Source: Anoplolepis gracilipes
Taxonomy: Eukaryota > Arthropoda > Insecta > Hymenoptera > Formicidae
Assembly (NCBI RefSeq): GCF_047496725.1
Contig: NC_132976.1
Coordinates: 1,844,001 to 1,908,000 of the forward strand
Reading direction: 5' to 3'
DNA: 64,000 bases
Within the stretch, counting starts at the first letter, position 1; each line of letters begins with the position of its first letter. Shown here piece by piece: positions 11,940-23,985 of the stretch. A model generated the notes under the pieces. It saw nothing but the letters and a program-made list of their open reading frames with translations, was not told where the DNA came from and did not search any database. Position numbers and translations under genes: made by a program.

Positions 11940-14900
11940 TATGTGAGATAAAAGTATTGAAAAAAGTAAAAGGTATTACGTACATGCGATCGATTCACTT
12001 TTTCAGAGAATGAAATGTTCCGTTAATTAAATATTCGAATTAGAATAATTAATACGACAAAGATATAATCACATAATGAGAATTACGCGCTAAGGTTCTT
12101 TATGTGAAGAATATGTCGGAAAAGCGAGAGAGATTTATATGCGCGCAATCTTTTCAGCCCTGGCAACCCCAGCTCTGTCTCTGTCATGCGGTTCGATGAC
12201 ACTGGATTCTCCGACGACTGTGACGAGTGTCTCGATGGGCGGGACGATTCACCGTCGAGAAGACACAGCTACATCGTATCGGACGCTTACCTCTATCGAC
12301 GTCCATTCGCCAGCCACCCCCAGCCAGGTCCCAGCACCGCGGCAGACGCATGCTACCAGTCAACAGCGGACTTCATCAACAGGTCGTATCAGCCCCTCTA
12401 ACAGCAGTCCCCCTGAATTCCCACCACCACGACCTTTGCCCAGACACCCCTGGCAACGGTCGGCTAGTTGTCGCGAGCTGTACGCTTCTAGTTTCGAGGA
12501 CTCCGGTAAAACGCGACCGCGAGACGATAAGGTCTCCGCGGAACCGCCATTAGATCCATTCATATTAGCCTCTCAAGGTGAACTAGATAACCCCATAACA
12601 CGTTACGACGAAAGTAATCGTTCGTATAGCGCCGCTAGTTCGAAATTACCTTCTTTAGATCACGACTCTGTCCCCGAGCGTGTTTACAGCAGTTCCTACC
12701 CGGGAACGTCGTCGTTGTCTACCGAATCGGGTCATGAGGAATCGGGTCCCGCTGGAGATCTGTCGCACGACGATCTCTCGCACGATTCTTACGAGCTTTT
12801 GGAACGCGAGCACGAATTTGAGTATCCGGAATCGTATTCCAGTCCACATGACGAACCGATATCCGATCAGAGCGACGAAGGAATCGAACACGAGATGTTC
12901 CAAATGGACTCCGAGACCGATTCCTTCGTCAAGCATAAATCGTTGAAGCCTTCTGAGAGACAACAATACAAATCCGCGCTAACTGAGCTTAAGAACACGA
13001 AAGCCAAATCCATCGATCGGTACTCAGCTGTATCCAAGGCAGAAGGTGATTTTGTGATCACCGAATCCAGGATACAACGGTCGTGCACTCAAATAGAACG
13101 CAAGTTTGAAGTGAGACACGCCAATTCCGTGGAACAGTCGTCCAAGACGGCTATTCCGCATCAAGACTCGGCCAGAAAAGATCCCGTAATCTTACAGGTA
13201 CAAAAGCAAAAGGTGTCGGTTCTCAATGAGTTGAAGAACTTGAAACCAAAGTACAAGATCACTCATGTAGACTCGGAAGTCTTGCGAGACGAAGGTATTA
13301 TGCGTCCAAAATCGCGAATAGACGACGATCTAAGCCCGGTTGACGGGAATAGTAGAACTATGTTAGATCATAGCGCGAGAGGTAGAACGACCAGAGCACG
13401 CAGTATCGCTAGCTTGGATGATCATCCACCACGGTTGTATGTTGAGACAGGTAGCTTAGGTCGACACAAATCTAGGGATAGAAAATCGCGAGACTCTGAC
13501 ATTAAGATTGAGAAAATATTATCGAAAGAACGTAGGAGCGCTGAGAGGGAGGAGCGGAAACGAATCGAGAGGGACTATTCGAGGGATTCCAGGCGAAACG
13601 ATAAAAATGATTTTCGGGAGCGTCGGTCCATGGATAGACTCGATTCGCGGAAATCAGACAGTCACGGTCGTCGCAGTATAGATCGGATCGACATACGCGA
13701 ATTACGTAGGAGTATCGAGCGGCTCGACGTGCGCGAAAAAAGTTACGAGCACTTGGACTCGAGGGAAAAGAGTGCCTTTTATTACAATGATTTCTACGAA
13801 TCACGCGGTAAGAGCGTCGATCGTTTAGATTATCAGGGGCTGCGCAGCAGCATGGAGTATTTGAGGAGTCCTAAGGACAGGAGCACTCATCGGCATTCAG
13901 ACACGCGAGAACGCAGGGAAAGAAGCATCGAACGGATCGATTCTCGAGAATCGAGAAAGAGCAGAGCGGCTTCTATTGACTACGAGAGGCATACTTTGGA
14001 ACGTTTCGATTCTGGCAATAGAAGTCCGTTCGAACGGTTAACTCCAAAGGAACAACGAAGAATGAGTATAGAGAGGCTGGATGCTCAAAAGTTTGACTTT
14101 GATCCACGAACGATCGAACGTTACGAGCAAAGAGATCGAATTTATGAAAAGAAGACTGAATCGAGAAGCGCCGAGCGAAAGAGTCTAGAGAAGTTGGATT
14201 CACGGGAGCGAAAACATTTGGGACGCTTGGAATCGCGAGAGGGAAGAAGTCTCGAGTGCCTGGACTTTGATAACGCTGAGCGCAGAAAAAACATCGAGAA
14301 GATGGAATATAAAGATCAAAAAAGGAGCAGGAGCAAACCCGAGAAAGAGAAATCAGAGGAGAAACCACGAGAGCGCGACGACTGGAGGAGCTTGGAGAAA
14401 GCGCGGAAGGACGATGAGAGGCGAGAACGCGAACGGCAAGCGAAACTGTCCCTCGAATCTCGTACAGAGACTGTCATCGGCGTGCCGCACGAAATGGAGA
14501 ATTTAAAACCGAAAGCCGTGTTTGCCGAATACGAGCCGAAGGTCATCGGTGGTGTCGTCTTAGGTTTCGAAGAGACCGCGTTGCCCGGCCACGTACCGGT
14601 AGAACGTACAAAGAGCGATCCGAATCCGGCGCGACAGAGATTAGGATCCAACAGCAAACGACACATGTTGATGCATCAGAAATCTATAGATCTGACTCCC
14701 GCTGATTCCGGTGATGAAGAACCGTTTTCAGACAGTGCGGCAACAGTGCAGAAGACCAATGTCGATATACCGTACACCTTACATAAAAGACATGTTATGA
14801 ACGGTACGGCGTCCGATGAGAAATCCGAGTCGGATAGCAGCAAGACTTCCAAGAATATCAAGAGTACCGCCAAGGACTTGCCGAAGCTGCCGTTGAAAAT

Positions 14901-17900
14901 GATAACAGACATTTCGTACTTTGATTTAACCAAGCTTTCCTCAGTAGATAAGACTAGCAGTAAATTATCCCCGGATAAACCGAAGAGTGGCGCGATTACC
15001 GCCGCAAGACCAAAATCTATATTGAGCCCATCGGATAAGCCGAAAAGTATTTTAAGTCCAACATCGAAACTTTCGCCCACAGATCCAAAGAGTATTGTTT
15101 GCAGTTTATCGCCTACAAACAGAAGTCCTTCAAAGGTGAATGCGAAAACTCAATCTCCCGATAAGCTTTCGCCGAAGAGTAGTTCGTTAGACAGAAACAG
15201 GGCCGAGGTCATCATCAACGAAGATTACACGTGCAAGAAATCTTCTAGTTTGGATAAAAAACCTTCGAAATTATCTCCGGTCGAACCGAACGTTACCATT
15301 ATATCGGCACTGGAAAAACGTTCACCCAAGAAATCACCGACTGATCCTAATGTAACTATTGTTTCCGTAATACAGAAGAAAAAATCTATGGATGGAGCAC
15401 CCAGAAGTCCTACTAACGTTGCAAAAACAGCAGATGCTAAATCGAAAGTCTCTCTGAATTTTGCCGACGTTGTCAGCATGGAAATGAAACAAAATCTGGA
15501 ACGCAAAGCGAAACTTGAAAAAGATAGTTTGAAAGCGCCGGATGATAGTTTAGAAAAACAAGATAGCATCGAGAAGATACCGTTACCAGAAATTCCTGAC
15601 GATGAAAAGACGGGCGACATAGAGAAAATGACGCCTGATGACCAAGTCGGAAAACTTCAACAAGCAATGCTGAAAGAATTGGTTCATTCGTTAAGACGAA
15701 CCACCGATGACTTGTCCGACGATGATCAAAAGAAAGAGAACGTACAATCCGTTGTAGCTGAAGTTCACATATCGGCGGACATAAAAATGGAAAAACCACC
15801 GATTCCGGAGAAACCAAAAACATTAGAGAAACCAAGTATTCCCGAGAAGACGAAACGTATTTTGGAGAGAATAGAATCAAAATTTTCGGAAGTTAGTAAA
15901 AATTCCGCTACAAAGATATCGAGACCTAAGATCATCGATACAGGATTTGACGATTTTGTGGATCCAGTCGCCGATTTGCCTTTGGACGAAGTGCCTGTGA
16001 AACCTGCTCTAGAGTTGGATAGTCTTAAAGTTCCTGAATTCGTTCCTTTCATGCTGAGACCGCATGCAGAACCGTTGAGGTCAAAGTCCTTATCTCTGGC
16101 GGAAGAGAAAGCACCAATCGACACGTTGCTTTCACCGGAGGTTGAGAATAAACATTTCGTGCAGGACGTCTCTCCGAAAAGAATGAAAAAAGTGAAATCA
16201 GAGCCGAAAAAAGACTTTAAGAAACAATCGAAATCATTGGAAGGTGACAAACCGCCGCTGAAGAAGAGCGCGTCGAAGGAGTTACGTGCACCGGTGGTGA
16301 GTACAAAAATTGACAAATCCAAATTAAAGCTCGGCGAAATGCCGCAGGAGATTATAATAATCGATTCGACTGATGTAGCACCAGAGATAAGCATCGTTCA
16401 AAAAGGTAGATCAAAATCCGTAACCAGATTGTCCGACAAGCCATTCTCGACGTCAAAAGACGACAAGGAAGAGACGAAGAGTACTCGTGCGAAATCCGCT
16501 TCAGTCGACGATGAATTGATTAAAGGCACGATAAAGTCTGAAAAATCCAGACCAAAGTCACTGGGAATATCAAAGAGCTTGGGAAGTACGGAGAAAAAGG
16601 ACTCGGTAGAAAAAATATCTCCAAAAAGAACCATCATATCTAAGGCTGCCAAGGCGGATTCAAAAACCGAAAAATCTGCTATCGCGAGGGATGCAGTATC
16701 GAAGCAAGACTCGAAATCGACACGTGGCAAAGTAGCACCGAAAGTAGAAGCAGCTAGTGAAGAGGCTAATGAATCGAAACAATCTAAGTTGGAGAAAGAT
16801 TTAAAACCGTGTGTTAAACCTGACGTCGTGATCGATCAGCCAGTAGAGACTAAACGGACTGTAGGAACGGACGAATCCAAGGAACCGGTCAAGGAATTAA
16901 CGAAGGACAGTGCGAAGAAAACTACGCTTGCTCAAGATTTAACTCAATCCCCCTTAGTGTTACGTAAACCGGGACAAACGCCGATACTGTTTGCTCGCGC
17001 GCGCCTCGGTCTTTCCGAAGGTAGCGGAATTGGCGCTCTACAACGTCAAGGCGCGACGCAGTCACCTACCGCTCAGCGACGTGCAAAGTCCTTGGATGCC
17101 GCGGTGATCTCCGTGCACAGACTCCCGCCGGCGAACGCGTTCTCCAGCAAGGACGACACAGTAGACGTATCGGAGAATCTGGAGGATCGCGAGAACGCTG
17201 TCGCTGCTACCGCCGCCGCCGCCGCCGCCGCTGAAGAAGCGGCTCGAGAAGGTACGAAGGGACAGTCGGCGCAGATGGAGGCCTCTCCGAATCACAGATC
17301 CGACAGTACCGATCATACGACCATTCCGGAGATATGCACCGATTCTCTATCCGTCACCGAGACTTCGGCGCAGTATTTAGAATCACCGCTAACGGAATGT
17401 AACGAGATCGTCACCGGTATTGATTTGATACCTTACGAAGAGCAAGGGAATGGTAGACAAATTCCGTTTATTAGTTTTGTTAATGGAAATGAGAACACTG
17501 AGAGCGTTAAAGTAGAAGAAGCCACGAAATTTATCGATCAGAGTTCCGCTGAGTCTGGAGGTGAACAGGATGTCTCTCGGAAGAGTTCCGAAGCGATAAA
17601 GGCTGACGTGAAAACTACTCAGGCAGATCAATCGTCGATGATCTTTGTAAAGAGCGCTAGTATGGAAGTTGTCCTTTGCAAGCAGAAGCAAACCGAACTG
17701 TCGAAGGAGGCTACCGAAGACCACGATGGAGAAGGGAAGATTAGCGAAACGATATCGATAAAATCTCCAGCTCGTTCGGAAGATTCCGACCGGAAAAGCC
17801 CATCTGAGAGAGACGACGTTCCTGACGTAACTATAAGCGTAGTTCAAGAAGACGAAAAATACTTTCTTAGCTATTACGATCAGGATGAGCCTCCAGACAT

Positions 17901-19911
17901 GGTCAAGTCACCGATACAGATATCCATCGAAGAGTGCTCGGACGACGAGGGAAATCCAGAGGAGGAAGAGGAGGAGAGACAAGAAGTGGAGGAAGTTGAC
18001 GAGCGAGAAGAAGAGGAAAACAAACGACTCGATTCTCTTGATACAAGCGAGGACACGCTAGATGCGCTCGATACGCAAGTGCAAATGCGAGGCGTAGACA
18101 GCGAAATGAGCTCGCCGGACTACGGTATTGATAAGATGGATGAGAAAACGTTAGTGGAGGTCGAGCTGACACCGGAATATCTGGAGATGAAAAGAGAAGA
18201 CGAAGAGACCGCGGAAGAATTACCGGAAGACGAGCCAGTTAAAGAAATCCTGGAGATCGCGGACTCGAATCGTTTATCCATCGATAGGAAACTCAGACTG
18301 AGCACTGAACGTTCGAGAAGCGAGGAAACCAATACTTGGACACCGGACAGAGAAGACCCGGATTCTAGTTCGTGTTCCATCGCTCGGCCATTGGGAATCG
18401 GTCAGATACAACCTATAGTAGATCGTCGAGAGATTGCTCTGATTGAAGGCGCTCGTAGTGGTTCTTTAGATGACGACAACAGCAACGGCTCGCAACCACC
18501 TCCGAAGCACGAGATGAACGCCACGTGGAAATCGTTTCCGCAAGAGAGCTCCGGTAGTTCTAGCTTGGAGGAAGGCTGGGTGCCTCAAGATGAGGGCAAT
18601 GCGCAACAGTCGCAATCCGAGGATAGCAATGGTCAAAACGAGGACAGTTTTCAAGAAGATCTAGCGGATTTTCCTGGCACTTTCATCTATCCTATCGGAC
18701 CCGAAATATTGGCCAACTACGGTGCGTTTTCGCTCTCTCGTACATTGTCCAGAATATCTGAGCGATCAACTACGTCGGAACAAGATAAAAGTGATTTAGA
18801 AGACTCGTTCAAGCCCAGTTCGAGGTCGCCGAGTCTCGACGACGAATCTTTAATGTCGAGCGATCATCAGCCGTCTCTGTCGTCGGATCCACCATCCGGC
18901 ACAGCGTTACCATCCGTCTCCGACGATCGCAGAACGTCTTCCGAACTACCGGATATTCCCATCGACGTAATCGGTGCGCAAGAGGACGATTCGAAATCGC
19001 CCCGAACAAACAGAAGATCACGGTTGCAGCTACAAAGCTCCGAGGACTGGCCATCGCCGCCGAGCTCGCCCGTTTTCGATACGCCGGTGGTGAGCCACGT
19101 GGAGACGTTCTACATGGAAATCAAACCGGAAGAAGCCGTCAAGGTCACCGTCACGGACAGCACAGAGACGCCCGTTCACGGGGCGGAACGAGACAGCGAT
19201 TCGAGCGACGAGAACCGAACTCTTCATGACGATCTTCATTCGACTTTTTTGGAGGACGGACAAAGTTCAACATCCGCGACGACGGTCGACGGTACGGTTA
19301 AAATCGCGGTGAAACCAAAATCGAATTCGTACATAACTGGCTCGTCACACAGCGAGGACACGTCGATGGGTCTGTCCATGTCCGAATGGTCCAGCTCGAA
19401 CAATACCGTACGTCAATTTTGCCAATATTCCGGCACCAAGTCCGACGACAACTCGCTAGCGGAACTCGGCGCTTCGATCTCGGATTGGTCGGGTAGCACG
19501 ACGGTGATACCGCAGCAATATTATTCCACGGCGGATAAGAGCCAGAGCGACACCACGACGTCCGAGAGGAGCGCGACTAGTATGAGGCCGAATTCAAAGT
19601 GTCAGACCGCCGACACTTCTTCCCTCCCTTCGCCACCGTCTCCGTCTTCGTTGCCGCTACCCGTGTCGCCACCACTGCCTTCTCCACCTGCTACGGCTAC
19701 CTCCCCGTTCCAATACGAGGACGAAGCTGCCGGTTCCGCGATCGAGCAATACGAAACTTTTCACGAGATCCCCGAGACGCCCGAGGAGGATCCCTGCCAA
19801 GCTCGAACACACAGCGATGAATTTGACGAGGCGCGACGATTTATTGAGAGTCAATTTGACGAGCATCGTCGATCGCGTCGCTACGACGACGACGACGAGC
19901 AACAGCAGCAG

Positions 19912-19943
<32 letters not shown>

Positions 19944-22191
19944 GCACAATGTTTATCCGGAATTTGGCATTTCACCGCCTCGCATCACTCTTCGAAACGA
20001 GTATGACGAGGCTATCGACGATCTTGACTTCCAAACGATTCCGGAGGACGAAACGACACTCTGCGATGATACGGCGCTGCCGATCCCCGAGGAAGATGAA
20101 GAAGATCAACTGTACGATAACGTGCCCGCCATGAAGTATTCCAGTAGCGACCAAGTACGGATGGAGGTCGGCCGCGGTGACAGTTCAGAGGACATGCACG
20201 AGAAATACGCCGATCTGACGCTACAATCGAGACTGGCGGAAGACGATTGGTCCTCGGAAGAGAGGAGAGACATCCCTGCGGTACGCGAGAAACCGGTGAA
20301 ATCGCCGAGTAAATTCGATCGCCATTTCTCAGAGCCGAGTCCACATGAATCGGGCAGATATCAGGGCACCCGTTCCACCGAGCGGCCTGTAATGGTACCG
20401 ATTCGAGCCAAGTCGACTCCGTATTATTCTACGACGAGTCAGAGCGGCGAATCGACCACGTCCAGTCCGCCGATGCAGATCAGAACGCAAATCAGAACGA
20501 AAACAATGCCTTACTCGTCCAATCGGAGTCCGCAGAGCGAGGGTGATACGTCCTCGAGCATGGACAGTCCGGCGCACACGCCTGATCGAGGTCAGCGAGC
20601 CTTCCGCCGGAAACGTCAGCAGAACACTAAGAGACGACATCGCGTCGTCGTCGATCTCGAAGTTAAGGACGGTCATATAGTATCCAGTACCGATTCCAGT
20701 TTTGACGTAGCGACGATACCACCGCCTCTGCTAACGGAAGGCCAGAATCTGGAAGACGATGACGAGGACGATGAGATGTCCGAGACGAAGGACGAACGAC
20801 GTCGGCAGCAGCAGCGTTGACGCAACCCTGACGATCGTCGCTAAATACAATAGGAAATGTAGAAAAGACAGATTCAGAAAGAAAGAACAGATGATAGAGC
20901 CACTCGTCTCTGGGCTAGAATCTATAAACAAATCTTTCCAATCGCGTGGAATTGAGCGCACACTTAGAATTGATAAACTTAAAACGGCTTCGCGCGTTGA
21001 CGTTCTCAACTTATATCGCACGAACGAAAATCAACCGCAACTCCGGACCGACAAACTCTGGCCTTTGTTTTTGAAAATCCTGATTCAACGACGGCGATTA
21101 CACTCGGTATAATATTATTTACCGAGGTCGAGAATTATATACGGGTATGTTCAAGACGAAAGTTACACCAACGACGGCGAAAACAGGACGAGCGTAAGAC
21201 TCGTTCGTCGCGTTCCTGGGTTAGAAGGCCCAAGCGAATGATCAAAATCTGCGCCAAGAGAATCTATAGTATAATTATCGTTAGGGATACGGAATAATAC
21301 ACGTTTGTTACACGTTTTAGAGAGACCCGGTTTACTTTGATATTATCGTCACGATAGAATTCCTCCGGGCCCCCCTCCCCCCTCCCCCCTCCTCTTCCCC
21401 TCGTAGACGAGTACTTAGCGGGTACTTTACACTCATGCATAACACGGAAAGCGAATATCTTAATTATTACGATCGACGTGCACAATCGACGCGATTATAT
21501 CCTAGTAATAAAAATAATAATAATGTACGACATTATAAGATAGAGATCGAAGGAGCGACGCGTAGAACTTTCGAGAGTAATCGTAAGTTTAAGTCATATA
21601 TATATATATATAAAACCGCGTAATCATTTTTAACCCTTTAATCGGTCCAATCATCATTTCATTTATTCATGCACGAGATACTACCCTCTCCTCTCATTCC
21701 ACGCCCCCCCTCTCTCTTCCGACATTGATAGGGAGAACGTCTTGTACTAGGATACTTAAATAAGTAAATATTTTTTTTTTTTTTTTTTCCTTTTTCTTTC
21801 TCAATATAATACTTTATTACGTAATCACATCTAGCGCACTCCTACGGCACGTATATTCGTGTTACGCTAAACGCAACATTAAAGGGTTAAATAGAAATCA
21901 CACGGCGTTTGCAAAAGTGACACTACTCGGTCGCGACTTGAATTCACCAAGGACAATCAATTGCGTGGGGCAGAGATCGCCGAGGTATATATCTCTCTTG
22001 AGAGAGATGGAAACAAATATAGACGGAATAACTTGTTCGTCGACGATTGTTTCCAATTCAGAACCGAATTCCGAACAGCACATATATACATAGATGCGAA
22101 CTATGATTTCGCCGTGGTTTGGTTCGCGTATGCGATTAGAAGGGGGAGAAAAGTTGCTCAATAGATACATAAACGTGGTGTACGTATTTTT

Positions 22192-22229
<38 letters not shown>

Positions 22230-23947
22230 ATTGAAAATTCATCGCACGGTGAGAATCCAAATCGCAATCTTATAACACGATGAGCGAACGAGAAAAAATT
22301 CGTCAATTTATTATTCCGCTTGAAAATACGCAGATCGCGAACCGGGAAATCGAGACGTGCCCCCTATGTTAGATCTACATAAAGTTATTACTAGGATTTA
22401 TTATTTATTTTATTATTTATTATATAGAGAGAGATAAAGATTATTATATATACATACAGACAGAGATAGAACAGTTTTTCCGGACATTTTTTACTTGGCT
22501 GTTTTTTTTTTTTTTTTTTCGCTCATTCGAGGAATTTGCTACTCGAGGCTAATACGACGTACATGCATACGTTTACTGCTCACGATTATTCGTTTCCTTA
22601 AGTCGGAAGTTTATAAGAAAGAGCTTTGTAGCGAGTGATCTATGAGAGAAACGCCCGAGGAATATCTCATCAGTGAGAAACGCGCGTGTTAACCGGAAGG
22701 AAAGAAACTCTAGGAAAGAGTCCGTGTAAGCCGATAGAAAGTCCCATTGGTTTCAGCTTGTATTGTGCCTAGTTTTTTATACCACGTTCGTCGCATGCAC
22801 AATTTAACGATAGTGAAATGGCGTGAATGAGTCGTCGCGTACACACGTGCGTGTGCGTCGTGTGTGCCTGTCAACGTTCTTAGATAGGTAAAATATACGT
22901 AAGCGTAGGGTATTGATTACACAAGAGAGAAAATGAGTGCACTGTTGTGCATTGTGCTGGCTGTTATGAGCGCATAGTGTGTGCCTGTGTGTAGTCCAGG
23001 GATAACAATTACGAATTGTACGATTTACAATTGAATGCGTATTCTCAGAGAAAACGCGACTCTGTTTTATTCTTCTCGAATCATGTATAGGAGAAATTTC
23101 CAACTATTGCAATTACTTCAGTCTTTTAATCCTATTTAGAGCTGTTAATAGCTATCTTGTTTCTAAGAGTCTTTTATTGTTAGATATTTTTAATATTCTA
23201 TCATTAGAGATGCTCTGTATATGATATATTTTAACGTGGTTTTAATCAAACATATTTTTTGCATTAGTAAGTAATATATTTTAAAATGAAAAATTTATTA
23301 TTATATAAATCTTTAAAATATTAGACCAATACTTTTCTTTTTTCCATTAGAATTATCGCATCTTAAAAATGATTAACGGATAAAAGTAGATCCGCATGGA
23401 ACAGCAGGGTTAATTTTTAATTTTTTATGGAACTGATATTAAGCTCTTAAAATCTCTCTTTCTCATTACGGAGAACACGATCATTTAAATGGCAGCTAAA
23501 ACATATATCCTTAAAAGTTCGTTCCGTTCGTAAAATACACCCTCTTTTAAGATATATATTTGTAGCAAATATAATTAATTGCAGCAATAATTCGTCAATA
23601 AACATTCAGGAGTTGCAGCATTTCTAACAATGAAACGAGATTGTTACGTTCCATCGATATATCGGAGATTTGCTGCATATATCTGCAATGTATCGCTATT
23701 ATACACGGTTACGTTTAATCGTTATTCGATTATCGCGTATCACACATTGAAAGAGATACATGGCGTAAAGTATGTGAAATACAAAGGGAAATACGACTGC
23801 TGAGTGCCGATAAATGATGGCATACCATTACTTTACTCGACGAGTTAGCGATAACTATATATATTAATTTTAATATCTAGATATATACTGAATTTTGTAG
23901 CCTATTTGTACGTTGAATTCAGATCGAGTTTATTTATATCAAGATTA

Positions 23948-23985
<38 letters not shown>

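Noticed and set aside
12139..12157. ATG at 12139 as the start of a separate 2893-aa gene
   Set aside because: The codons before 12158 run across a polypyrimidine-CAG acceptor. The frame joins exactly to the FERM-FA exon ending at 11312, so an internal exon start explains it better.
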